Shown here piece by piece: positions 33,717 through 42,131 of a stretch of DNA of 64,000 nt (position 1 is its first letter; each line of letters begins with the position of its first letter). Under the pieces are notes generated by a model that was given only the letters and a program-made list of their open reading frames with translations, was not told the origin of the DNA and ran no database searches. This DNA comes from Paenibacillus sp. Soil750 (GTDB lineage Bacteria > Bacillota > Bacilli > Paenibacillales > NBRC-103111): contig NZ_LMSD01000002.1 of assembly GCF_001428045.1 (NCBI RefSeq), forward strand, positions 124,812 to 188,811, written 5' to 3'. A program made the translations under genes and the position numbers.

Positions 33717-35039
33717 TTACGCACCTGTTTGTTTCACTTCCGAGATATTAATTCCGAAATGTTTTTTGAAAATTTTGCTAAAATGCTCCGGAGATTCGTA
33801 ACCGATTTCCTCGGAAATCTCGTAGCGTCGTTTATCTGTCGTCAGAATGAGACGCTTCCCTTCTTCCATCCGCAGCTTCGTGACATAGTCCCAGATGTTC
33901 GTGCCCATCACTTTTTTGAACAAATAACTCAAATAATTCGGACTTAAATGCACCGCATCTGCGATATCTTGCAGCTTCAATCCTTTATCGCAGAAATGAC
34001 CCTCGATATACACTTTCGTCTCATATACGATTCGGTTGTTCGCCTCATCTACACTAGCTATGGTTAAGTCGGGATCCGGATTGATGCTGTCTTTATCCTC
34101 AATATAGAACATGTAGTGACCCTTATTGGTCTCACAACAAGTTAAGCTTTCGAGCGCTTCTTTATACATCACCGGCCACTGCGTAATGCCCTCACGGATG
34201 CGACTGATGCCGATTTGACTCTTCACATTCAAATATTTCAGCAGATTAGTATGGATCATTTGAGCCACCATCAATAGCTGGTTCACACGCATCGAGCCTC
34301 TGCTCTCCTCTTCTGTTATTTGCAGCAGCAAGGTGAAGGTGGAGTTGTGATTATTGAAAACAAGATGGCTCCACTGACTCGCGGTTTCCTCCATGATGTT
34401 CAACGCTGCGTATTTCAACAAACTGCGATCCTTCAACGTGGATATTTCCTGATCATGGATGCCGCCACGTTCTAATGATAATTTGATAGTCAGCATGCTA
34501 AAATACGTGCCATTCATGCGATTATCCAGTGTTTCTTTTATTGTAGGAACCTCGGACTCATGGATCGTCCCCGTCACCAATTCATTTAAATAATAATTCG
34601 TCTCATGCGTCATATGGCCAGGCAGGGTACGCGAGCCTTCCCAATTCGCAAAGCGCTGACCCTTCTCTTCCTTTTCCTTCAGCAGCTTGGTCACAACGGA
34701 TATGAGATGCGGTGGCGTAATCGGCTTAACCAAATACTCTTTTGCTCCAAAACGGATCGCTTTCTGCGCATACTCAAACTCACCATGTGCCGACAATATC
34801 ACAATCGGAATGGACGGATCCTCTAAAAATATGTTCTCGATCAATTCAATGCCATTCATTTTCTCCATCTGAATATCTGTAAATACCAGATCTATTTTCT
34901 CTAAATGTATAAAATCCAGCGCCTCAAACCCGTTATACGCGATGAAAACTTCGTTTATGTCCAATTTAGATTGCTTTAAGATCGTCGCAACCCCCTTGCA
35001 AATCATCGGCTCATCATCTACAACCAAAATATTAACCAT
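33717..35039 (-). CDS. YesN-like response regulator with AraC output domain
   Basis: 440 residues from ATG at 35039 (GAGGTGGCAGC upstream; the frame is open to 35090). Receiver: VNILVVDDEPMICKG, phosphorylatable Asp in LVFTDIQMEKMNG near residue 54, and Lys in EYLVKPITP. A middle region of about 200 residues of unclear fold is followed by an AraC domain: LKLQDIADAVHLSPNYLSYL and IGYESPEHFSKIFKKHFGIN. It is the first gene of the ABC cluster and pairs with the kinase at 28376-30139. Confidence 0.9.
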   Translation of the reverse strand: MVNILVVDDEPMICKGVATILKQSKLDINEVFIAYNGFEALDFIHLEKIDLVFTDIQMEKMNGIELIENIFLEDPSIPIVILSAHGEFEYAQKAIRFGAKEYLVKPITPPHLISVVTKLLKEKEEKGQRFANWEGSRTLPGHMTHETNYYLNELVTGTIHESEVPTIKETLDNRMNGTYFSMLTIKLSLERGGIHDQEISTLKDRSLLKYAALNIMEETASQWSHLVFNNHNSTFTLLLQITEEESRGSMRVNQLLMVAQMIHTNLLKYLNVKSQIGISRIREGITQWPVMYKEALESLTCCETNKGHYMFYIEDKDSINPDPDLTIASVDEANNRIVYETKVYIEGHFCDKGLKLQDIADAVHLSPNYLSYLFKKVMGTNIWDYVTKLRMEEGKRLILTTDKRRYEISEEIGYESPEHFSKIFKKHFGINISEVKQTGA

Positions 35040-35155
35040 GCTGCCACCTCGTTCATTTACTTGCCATAACTCCATTTTATTGTACAACAATCGATGTGAA
35101 TATGTGTTTTATTACGTTTATTGTGTGGGATGTGTGGAAGCTGGGTGTGGAGTGT

Positions 35156-35332
35156 GTAACTCGATTTTTTGGAGTTACAGAAGTTCAATAACCGTTGTTG
35201 TCTCGCGTAACTCGATTTTATCGACTTACAGACCTCCATTCGCCTCGGTCGTCACCTGTAACTCGATTTTTTCGACTTACGGAACTCCTTTCGCCTTCGT
35301 AGCCACCCGTAACTCGATTTTTTCGAGTTTCA
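35156..35332. repeat. Tandem hairpin array B: four copies, exact 51-bp period
   Basis: Copies start at 35156, 35207, 35258 and 35309, each exactly 51 bases apart. Each begins GTAACTCGATTTTTT and closes with CGASTTAC-type arms, followed by a linker of 28 bases such as GGAACTCCTTTCGCCTTCG; the last copy is cut short. Ungapped alignment with array A gives about two-thirds identity, including CTTT-GCCT in the linkers. The last copy ends on the stop codon of the minus-strand gene at 35330. Confidence 0.9.
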
Positions 35333-36001
35333 ATACATCCTACGATGCAAGAGACCTATCGCTTTTTCCGTAATCATGAATTTATGACTTCTCATCGTTC
35401 CTCTGCCAATGGGATACACCAAACCTTTTGCTTCCAGGTCTCGCAATACGTTTCGGCAAGTCTCACTTTTAAGCTGTAGCCACGTACATACATCCGTCAG
35501 ACGAAAAGGATTGTTACCTAGTAACGAGAACCTCAAAACTTCCCGCTCGTACACTGGCAGCTGGAGAAACCCGACACCATCCGCGTTGCCAATCCGACCG
35601 ATTAATTCATACAAGTTTCTTTGGCAAAAACTCGCCTTCTTCTCTAGCTCATCTCGACTATATGGAAAATAAGTGTAACCTAATATCGCAACAGAACGTG
35701 CACGTGCCCTCTCAAATGAAAAACGGTCTCTCGTGATTTTCTCCGCATGGGTGATGAAACTGTCTTCCTCGAAAACGGTCCGTAAGTTAGGGTGAAACAC
35801 GTCGCCATATATTTTCACACCTGACAGGCTCGTCATTTCATATTCAAGCACCAATCCATCTAACGATCCCAAAACAGGCAGAAGTGCTTCTTCCAAAAGT
35901 TTCTTCGTTCCTGTCAGGTCCCTCTGCAGCATCTCTAGCCTCTGACCACTTGCATGCCTAACCTGCTCTTCCCAAAAGATTGCATACTCCTTCTCGAACA
36001 C
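35330..36001 (-). CDS. Hypothetical protein with C-terminal winged helix-turn-helix
   Basis: 223 residues from GTG at 36001, preferred because GGGAGGAG lies nine bases upstream; the ATG at 36010 directly abuts it. The N-terminal 140 residues have no recognised fold; the last 75 (REVLRFSLLGNNPFRLTDVC ... VLRDLEAKGLVYPIGRGTMR) look like a winged helix with a beta hairpin, so a DNA-binding role is plausible. The stop codon lies inside the fourth unit of array B. The family is not recognised. Confidence 0.7.
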   Translation of the reverse strand: MFEKEYAIFWEEQVRHASGQRLEMLQRDLTGTKKLLEEALLPVLGSLDGLVLEYEMTSLSGVKIYGDVFHPNLRTVFEEDSFITHAEKITRDRFSFERARARSVAILGYTYFPYSRDELEKKASFCQRNLYELIGRIGNADGVGFLQLPVYEREVLRFSLLGNNPFRLTDVCTWLQLKSETCRNVLRDLEAKGLVYPIGRGTMRSHKFMITEKAIGLLHRRMY

Positions 36002-36028
36002 TATGATCATCTCCTCCCAAAAAATAAA

Positions 36029-36061
36029 ACGCCGCTAGCTCCAAAAAAGAGCTAGCGGCGT
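36029..36061 (-). terminator. Strong terminator of the cupin_5 gene
   Basis: A perfect 13-bp stem ACGCCGCTAGCTC around a CAAAAAA loop, with a T-rich tract (TTTTATTTTTT) on the minus strand. It is about 75 bases past the stop at 36138. Confidence 0.85.
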
Positions 36062-36137
36062 ATGCTTTACGCTTAAAATCAATCTTATCTTCAAGATACC
36101 AAATTACATGACACTAGTAAAATAAATCTATGTCCTA

Positions 36138-36593
36138 TCATCTCTTAATTAATTTGAAATCATCATAATGGAAACCTGGTGCAACTACACAGGAAACCAG
36201 AACGGGTTCATCGCCTAGCGGTCGCGCCATTTGCCATACATGTGCTGGGACAAGTGCCTGTGGATGCTGACCGTTGAGCACATCAGGACCTAGAATAATT
36301 TCCTGTGTCGCTTTAGGCTGCTCACTCGTTCCTCCTAATGTAAGCACGATCGGGCTGCCAGAGTGCCATAACCATAACTCGTCGGACAATACGGTGTGCC
36401 ACTCCGAAAATTCATCTGGGTGAAGCAGGAAATAGATCGAAGTTGCTGCGTATCGCGAACCCGAGTATGCTGCATGGAGTACTTCTTTTGGGATTTCGAA
36501 TGAGGCTTTCCATAGCTCTTTGTACCATCCACCCTCAGGGTGCGGTTTCAAATCTAACGTTTGAACAAGTGGTGAAAGTTGTTTGGTAATCAT
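36138..36593 (-). CDS. Cupin_5 (DUF985) family protein
   Basis: 151 residues from ATG at 36593 (TAGGAGAAATCAT upstream; the frame is open to 36653). The DUF985 signature is clear: LDLKPHPEGGWYKELWKASF near the start, ATSIYFLLHPDEFSEWHTVL, DELWLWHSGSPIVLTL and VAPGFHYDDFKL at the end. The role of the family is unknown, although its cupin fold suggests small-molecule or sugar binding. Confidence 0.88.
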   Translation of the reverse strand: MITKQLSPLVQTLDLKPHPEGGWYKELWKASFEIPKEVLHAAYSGSRYAATSIYFLLHPDEFSEWHTVLSDELWLWHSGSPIVLTLGGTSEQPKATQEIILGPDVLNGQHPQALVPAHVWQMARPLGDEPVLVSCVVAPGFHYDDFKLIKR

Positions 36594-36748
36594 ATGATTT
36601 CTCCTATTTCTCTCTAAACTTACAAAGAAAGAATTATACCATAGGGAAGTCACAAAGTGTATGTGAAAAAAATTCCGAAACCCCTAACCGACTAGCACGT
36701 ATTGAAAAAGTGATCCATCTAACAAATGCTGGGAAACGAGGGATGAAG

Positions 36749-37699
36749 ATGCCAGATAATCTAAACCTTCAATTGAGGGTAGCGAAAGAACGGATGTTTC
36801 GACTGCACAAAGCAGAACGCAAAAGAGAAGATCTTCTGAATAGAGTATATGAGCAGGAACGTCTCATAGGACGGCTTGAGTTACAACTTGAATCGGAGCA
36901 GGCAGATGTAGAACGATTGACGCGATTGTCACTTACCAATCTATTCCACACAATTCTCCGCAGTAAATCCGAGCAACTTGAAATGGAACGGCAACAAGTC
37001 CTTACCGCTGCTCTTCAGTTAGAAACGGCCAAACAGGCACTTCTGGATGCACAGAATGCTTTGATTCAAGTCGGTGATGACCTCGCCAACTATCAACGTG
37101 CTGCAGACGACTATAAGAAGCTAATGGCAGTGAAGGAAGAGGCACTTTTAAACGCACCACTATTATCTAGAGAACTTGAACGAATGGACGACAACATCGA
37201 CGATCAGAAGCTTTTGGTAAAAGAGCTACAAGAAGCACTGACTGCTGGAAAGCTTGTTCTAGCTTCGTTAACTGATGCCTCCAATAGCTTAGAGAAAGCA
37301 GAGAATTGGGGGAAATGGGACTTATGGGGCGGCGGCGGCATGATAAGCACCCATGCAAAGCATAGTCATGTGGATGATGCCAAACGACTCATTCATCAGG
37401 CTAATCACCAGATTTTGAATTTTCGTGACGAACTAACTGACTTGAATCGAAGTTTTCATATTGAAATTGATATCAGCGACACGTTGAAAATGGCTGATTA
37501 CTGGTTTGATGGCCTCATTGCAGACTGGATTGTACAAGGTCGGATCACGAATTCTCAAAGCCAAACCCTTTCAGCAATGAATAAAATTCGTCCTGTCGTT
37601 TCTCAGTTGCAAAAAGAGTTTTCAACCGCAGATACGACTTTAGCTGACCTGATTATGAAACGGATCAATTGGATCGAAGAATCTAGCTTGGACAGTTGA
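36749..37699 (+). CDS. Coiled-coil protein, unknown function
   Basis: 316 residues from ATG at 36749 (GAGGG upstream; the frame is open from a GTG at 36710). The first 190 residues are nearly all heptad-patterned helix rich in Glu, Arg, Leu and Gln (for example LRVAKERMFRLHKAERKRED), predicted to form long coiled coils. A Gly-rich break KWDLWGGGGMISTHAKHSHV near residue 205 is followed by another helical region. It has no signal or membrane segment; the family is not recognised. Confidence 0.8.
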   Translation: MPDNLNLQLRVAKERMFRLHKAERKREDLLNRVYEQERLIGRLELQLESEQADVERLTRLSLTNLFHTILRSKSEQLEMERQQVLTAALQLETAKQALLDAQNALIQVGDDLANYQRAADDYKKLMAVKEEALLNAPLLSRELERMDDNIDDQKLLVKELQEALTAGKLVLASLTDASNSLEKAENWGKWDLWGGGGMISTHAKHSHVDDAKRLIHQANHQILNFRDELTDLNRSFHIEIDISDTLKMADYWFDGLIADWIVQGRITNSQSQTLSAMNKIRPVVSQLQKEFSTADTTLADLIMKRINWIEESSLDS

Positions 37700-37707
37700 C
37701 AATAAAG

Positions 37708-37738
37708 AGCCACTCCCAACAAATCGTTGAGGGTGGCT
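37708..37738. terminator. Terminator between convergent genes
   Basis: AGCCACTCCCAAC pairs with GTTGAGGGTGGCT (two mismatches), followed by TTTTTC on the plus strand. It ends the coiled-coil gene and may serve the opposing transcript. Confidence 0.7.
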
Positions 37739-37771
37739 TTTTCGTAGCTCAAATTCTTTTCCAAATTAAAT

Positions 37772-40474
37772 TCACAATGAAACACCCAAAAAGCCCCGTG
37801 TTAATTGGAAATCAATATTACCTTGCTGGTAGAGACGAGGCGTATAGGTATGCTCAATGACTTGCTTGACGCGCTCGAGTATACTGTTCGTCCAAGCGTT
37901 CGGCTCTCCACTGAGCAGTAAATCCAGATCATTGTCATCGTTTTGCTGCATTCCCGTTTCCGATGCTATTTGCAGCATAGGAACGAAGGGATGCGTCTGC
38001 ATCGGGCGATTACCGACTAGCGCGATAATGATCTCTACCCCTGTAGCAGCTAGGCCAGTAACCGTCTCCACCCAATGCTCCGTCGGGGTCTCCATGATAT
38101 GGAAGCCATTGCGGCGGACATGTTCCCCATATGCAATTGACGGCTGGACATTGGACGAAGTCAATATATTTTGGCTATAAGAAGCCGTTGAAAGTAGACC
38201 GCTGTTCTCTGGAATTACCACTAACCCACCAGCGCCAACAACCATTTGAGTCAGCTTCACTAGCTGTTCTCCTTCATCATCGGAGATGGAACCATCGCTT
38301 AGGAGGCCAATACGAAGTCCTGCCAGACCGACTGTCTCCTTCTCAGTTACTCCAGCTGCTGCCACTTGATCGGCAAACCACGCTTCTACCTTCTCCGTCA
38401 CCTTTGTAATTCCGCCGTCAAGCTGAATGCTGGCAAAACCAAGGGAGCTCGTTTCAACACCCATCTCTTCCATCAGATGGTGCATATAGTCGTTGTGGGT
38501 TTTCTCGCAGCCATGCTCCAGCAGCAAACAGTGCTTCACCATCGGGTGTGTGATATAACCTATCATTGTTCGGGCATACAACTTTTCAGCTTGCCCCCCC
38601 GAATTGCCGCAGCCCTCCGTATGTGCCAAAGCCACAAAACGTGAGACATCAGGTTGCCCAACTCCCTGTTTATTCAGCTTCTGCGTTATCATATTTGCTA
38701 CCTGGCCAGCACAGAGACTGGTTGGCAGAATCAAGCCGATATTGTCGCTCGCTTGGCGATTTTGATGCCGTGTGAAGGAAAATTGAAACGAGCTATCCAA
38801 CGCATCTGTATCTTCTATAATTTCAATAGGCTCTCCCGTTGGTTTATATGGATGAAGCAATAACTCCAACTGACTTGCATCATTTTGCTGCCAATTGCGC
38901 CAGATCTGCACCTGGGAATGACCCGCCTTCTCACCGACACTACGCTGACCAGAAGCTGTTTGGATAGTCAGTTCGAAAACCTCTTTGCCGAGCTCATCCA
39001 TGGACACGCCTTCCAAAAATTTACCAGCGTTGACATCCATATCATTCGTGAGCAATTGGAAGCGGCGCGACGTAGTGACGACCTTGACCGTCGGCACATA
39101 AGGAAAATTGGTGATTGAGCCATTACCAGTCGTAAAGAAAATCATGTTGCAGCCTGCAGCCACCTGTCCGGCGATACTCTCGAGATCGTTGCCGGGGCTA
39201 TCCATGAAATAGTATCCGCCATCTTTCATGAGCTCCCCATATTCTGTGGCATAATCGAGGCGAGTGATCGGATCTTTCTTACGGGCAGCACCAATGGATT
39301 TGAGATAAATGTTATAAAGGCCGCGAAATATATTACCGCCAGATGGATTTCCCTCTGCACTAGCACCGTGCCAAGACGTACGCTCCTTGAAACGGTTCAC
39401 AAGTTCCAAGAATTTATTGGCGGTTTCAAGGTCACGAACCTTTGACAGAACATAGGGTTCCGCGCCAATTAATTCATCGGTTTCGGCTATGCTGGCAGCG
39501 CCGCCGTAGCGCACCAATTCTTCAGATATCCAGCCAAGCAACGGGTTCGCTGAAATACCGGAAAAAGCGTCCGAGCCACCGCATTGCAGTCCAATTTTCA
39601 GGTGACTAATCGATTCCTCCGTCCGTTGCATCGCATTAACCGTAGGCAGCCACTCCCTGATAATCGCTTCGCCTTGAGCCAGATTCTGTTCAAAGCCGCC
39701 TTGGAGTGACACAAACTTGTGCAATACATCATCGATCGGGTAGCTGTGTTCTCGTATATACGCTTCCACCATTTTGTTGGTTACCGGTTCATTGTCATAA
39801 TCAACTACTAAGACGGCACCCACGTTAGGATTTACGATAAATCCGGCAAGTGTCCGCAGCAGTAAATCCAGGTTATTAAGCTTATCTGTGCTGCCCTCTG
39901 TATGCGCCACAGGTACAATCCCATCGATATGGGGATAGTTCTTCAGTTCACCTTGTAGTCGAGCGGCAAGCTGCTTCGAATAGCTGCCCGTACGCGAGGT
40001 GGTACCTAAAAGAACTATGTGGTTACGAGTACCAACGCCACGGGGTTCACTGCGGCGATAACCCATAAAAGTGCGAATATCTGAGTACGCGGGTGATGCT
40101 GGTGCGGGCTTAAAATTCGCCTCAGCAAAAACATATGGCGGAATTTTATCCGTAAAATTAGGCCTAACAGGCAGTGAAAATTTCAATTGACGCCCGCTAA
40201 GTGCATCTAACACTGCCTCATTAATCACATATTGACCCGGCTGAATCACTTGCAGAGCCACACCAAACGGCATTTCCCAAGATAACAGTTCAACACCGGG
40301 ATCAATTGTCTTCACAGCAAAACGATGACCTTCCAAAACCGTATAATCTATGATTATGGTTTCGCCTTCATAATGAATGACGGTGCCGGCGTCCAAATTG
40401 CGCGTTGCAACAGCACAATTATCCCCAGGTAACGGCAGTCTAGCAATTTCATCAAATTGGTAAATTTCATTCAT
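37772..40474 (-). CDS. UxaA-like dehydratase with internal duplication (900 aa)
   Basis: A 900-residue member of the altronate/galactarate dehydratase family, nearly twice the usual 490-520. Residues 15-100 form a SAF domain; residues 130-530 are a full UxaA-like core with GLQCGGSDAFSGISANPLLG (Cys 298) and FMDSPGND. The remaining 350 residues repeat the core: HTEGCG at 618-623 and HGCE at 654-657 are the canonical metal motifs, while the first copy has the degenerate HTEGSTD at 191-197 and DYDNE. It would dehydrate an aldonate such as fuconate or altronate. It is last in the fucU operon. Confidence 0.85.
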   Translation of the reverse strand: MNEIYQFDEIARLPLPGDNCAVATRNLDAGTVIHYEGETIIIDYTVLEGHRFAVKTIDPGVELLSWEMPFGVALQVIQPGQYVINEAVLDALSGRQLKFSLPVRPNFTDKIPPYVFAEANFKPAPASPAYSDIRTFMGYRRSEPRGVGTRNHIVLLGTTSRTGSYSKQLAARLQGELKNYPHIDGIVPVAHTEGSTDKLNNLDLLLRTLAGFIVNPNVGAVLVVDYDNEPVTNKMVEAYIREHSYPIDDVLHKFVSLQGGFEQNLAQGEAIIREWLPTVNAMQRTEESISHLKIGLQCGGSDAFSGISANPLLGWISEELVRYGGAASIAETDELIGAEPYVLSKVRDLETANKFLELVNRFKERTSWHGASAEGNPSGGNIFRGLYNIYLKSIGAARKKDPITRLDYATEYGELMKDGGYYFMDSPGNDLESIAGQVAAGCNMIFFTTGNGSITNFPYVPTVKVVTTSRRFQLLTNDMDVNAGKFLEGVSMDELGKEVFELTIQTASGQRSVGEKAGHSQVQIWRNWQQNDASQLELLLHPYKPTGEPIEIIEDTDALDSSFQFSFTRHQNRQASDNIGLILPTSLCAGQVANMITQKLNKQGVGQPDVSRFVALAHTEGCGNSGGQAEKLYARTMIGYITHPMVKHCLLLEHGCEKTHNDYMHHLMEEMGVETSSLGFASIQLDGGITKVTEKVEAWFADQVAAAGVTEKETVGLAGLRIGLLSDGSISDDEGEQLVKLTQMVVGAGGLVVIPENSGLLSTASYSQNILTSSNVQPSIAYGEHVRRNGFHIMETPTEHWVETVTGLAATGVEIIIALVGNRPMQTHPFVPMLQIASETGMQQNDDNDLDLLLSGEPNAWTNSILERVKQVIEHTYTPRLYQQGNIDFQLTRGFLGVSL

Positions 40475-40546
40475 CGATACCTATCTCCTTTTTGAAAATG
40501 ACTCATCAAATATGAATTGTCTGAAGAGAGAATGCACGCAACATTT

Positions 40547-41515
40547 TTATGAAAATCTCTCTGATTCGGGATCATCCATCGAATATCCGATGTCGTCCAG
40601 TGCAGGCCAAAGTTCTGAAGGAATTGAATAATTGGCAAGTTCCAATGTCTGTGCTACTCGTTCCGGCTTGCTCATTCCAACGACAGTACTCGCGACTCGG
40701 GAGTCACGCATGGAGAATTGGAGCGCAGCTGCGGCTAAAGGTACATCAAATTCCTGGCAAACTTTCATTAAGGATCTTGCACGTTCAATTAACAAAGGAG
40801 GTGCCTCACTATACGCATAACGTGCGTAGGCATCCGGCCCTTTTGCCAACATTCCGCTGCCATAAGGTGCTGCGTTAATGACAGCAACCCCCAATTGATT
40901 GGCAATATCAAGCAAAGGATCGGCTGAGCGATTGAGCAGTGTATAGCGGTTATGGGTCTCAACGGCGCTAAACTCCCCAGTCTCTACATAACGAATAAGC
41001 ATGTCGATAGGTCCACCAGATATGCCAATGTGATCTATGACACCCTGCTCCTTGAAGTTTTTCAACACCTCAAGCGGCCCACCTGCTCCCATAACATTTT
41101 CAAAGGTGGAATGCTCCGGGTCATGGATATAGACATATTGTAGACGATCTAGTCCTAACCGACTAAGACTTCCTTCAATTGATCTTTTTATTTGCTCCCC
41201 GCTGAAGTCGCCAGTCTGTAAACACCGATCTGCTTTGGTTGCGAGCACAAAACCCGCTGGGAGTCCACCGTTCTCTTTTATGACCTTGCCAATGCGGCGC
41301 TCACTCTCGCCTTCACCATAGGCAGCTGCTGTATCGAGAAAGTTAATCGGGCTAGCAAAGGCAGCGCGAATTGTGTCCAGTGCGATTTCCTCTGGTGCGC
41401 TAAAATTAAAAGTTTCCGGCATATCACCAAACGGAGCTCCACCAACACAAAGCGCAGAGACAAACAGGCCAGTTCTACCAATTGGTCGATTCGAGTAAAA
41501 GGATGTAGTTGACAT
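40547..41515 (-). CDS. Aldo/keto reductase, L-fucose/D-threo-aldose dehydrogenase-like
   Basis: 322 residues of the AKR TIM barrel: RPIGRTGLFVSALCVGGAPF at the start, catalytic Asp in INFLDTAAAYGEGESERRIG, Tyr in the same motif, Lys in FVLATKADRC and His in YVYIHDPEH. This subgroup oxidises L-fucose or other aldoses to lactones. Placed between fucU and the UxaA-like gene, it fits a non-phosphorylative fucose-type pathway: mutarotation, oxidation, then aldonate dehydration. An operator-like palindrome precedes it. Confidence 0.85.
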   Translation of the reverse strand: MSTTSFYSNRPIGRTGLFVSALCVGGAPFGDMPETFNFSAPEEIALDTIRAAFASPINFLDTAAAYGEGESERRIGKVIKENGGLPAGFVLATKADRCLQTGDFSGEQIKRSIEGSLSRLGLDRLQYVYIHDPEHSTFENVMGAGGPLEVLKNFKEQGVIDHIGISGGPIDMLIRYVETGEFSAVETHNRYTLLNRSADPLLDIANQLGVAVINAAPYGSGMLAKGPDAYARYAYSEAPPLLIERARSLMKVCQEFDVPLAAAALQFSMRDSRVASTVVGMSKPERVAQTLELANYSIPSELWPALDDIGYSMDDPESERFS

Positions 41516-41565
41516 AAAGTAACCTCGCTTCTTATTAAGTATTAATTAGGTTTAAACAACCTCAG

Positions 41566-41579
41566 GGTTATCGATAATT
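41566..41579. promoter_or_regulatory. LacI-type operator copy 2 (upstream of the aldo/keto reductase)
   Basis: GGTTATCGATAATT contains the same TTATCGATAA core as the site before fucU. It lies between the fucU stop and the reductase start, 50 bases upstream of the latter. Confidence 0.55.
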
Positions 41580-41582
41580 CAT

Positions 41583-42008
41583 TTACTCACTAATAACGCC
41601 TTTTCTTAAAATAATATTGGCATACAGTGCCTTTTCACTCGTCGCTACAATGGCATAAGCTTTCTTCGCCCGCTCATAAAAAGCAAAACGTTCCACGTAC
41701 TCGATGGCAGGAGTTGTATGTTCACGTATGATCCCCTCGTACTCGCCCCAGATCGGTGTTTCAACTGGATCTCCAGGAACGACAGCCATAAGCGCAACAG
41801 GCTCATTACCGTATGTATCAAGTGGATACAGGGATAAGATCGCTTTCAACAATTCTGGTACACCATGGCCATCGCAACGTAACAGACGGTTCGCATGACT
41901 GGCTGCCGGGAAATTCCCGTCTGCCAAGATGATTTCATCCCCATGCCCCATCTCCATTAATACTTTGAGCAACTCAGGCGAAAGGATAGAAGGTATCCCT
42001 TTTAACAT
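41583..42008 (-). CDS. fucU: L-fucose mutarotase family protein (RbsD/FucU)
   Basis: 141 residues from ATG at 42008, preferred because AAGGAG lies nine bases upstream; two earlier ATGs abut it. The family landmarks are intact: SPELLKVLMEMGHGDEIILA with the catalytic His, DGNFPAASHANRLLRCDGHG, and PLDTYG. FucU interconverts anomers of fucose and related sugars. It heads a minus-strand operon with the aldo/keto reductase and the UxaA-like enzyme, opposite a LacI regulator. Confidence 0.9.
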   Translation of the reverse strand: MLKGIPSILSPELLKVLMEMGHGDEIILADGNFPAASHANRLLRCDGHGVPELLKAILSLYPLDTYGNEPVALMAVVPGDPVETPIWGEYEGIIREHTTPAIEYVERFAFYERAKKAYAIVATSEKALYANIILRKGVISE

Positions 42009-42034
42009 ACTCATCATCTCCTTAAAAATCTTGT

Positions 42035-42046
42035 GTTATCGATAAC
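42035..42046. promoter_or_regulatory. LacI-type operator copy 1 (fucU/lacI divergent region)
   Basis: GTTATCGATAAC is a perfect 12-base palindrome with the central CG typical of LacI-family sites. It is 27 bases upstream of fucU and 85 upstream of the LacI gene, a good position to control both. Confidence 0.6.
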
Positions 42047-42131
42047 TCAAAATTAACAACTTTATGTCTTGCTGTCAATCCTTTATTTCTATACAATATG
42101 AAATAAACCGGCTAGCAAAGGAGATTAACAC

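Noticed and set aside
34942-35373. Protein-coding frame through array B with a 17-residue repeat
   Set aside because: The 51-bp period keeps a frame open and produces a repetitive product, but the related array A has a 52-bp period that cannot stay in frame, there is no ribosome site and the palindromes explain the conservation.
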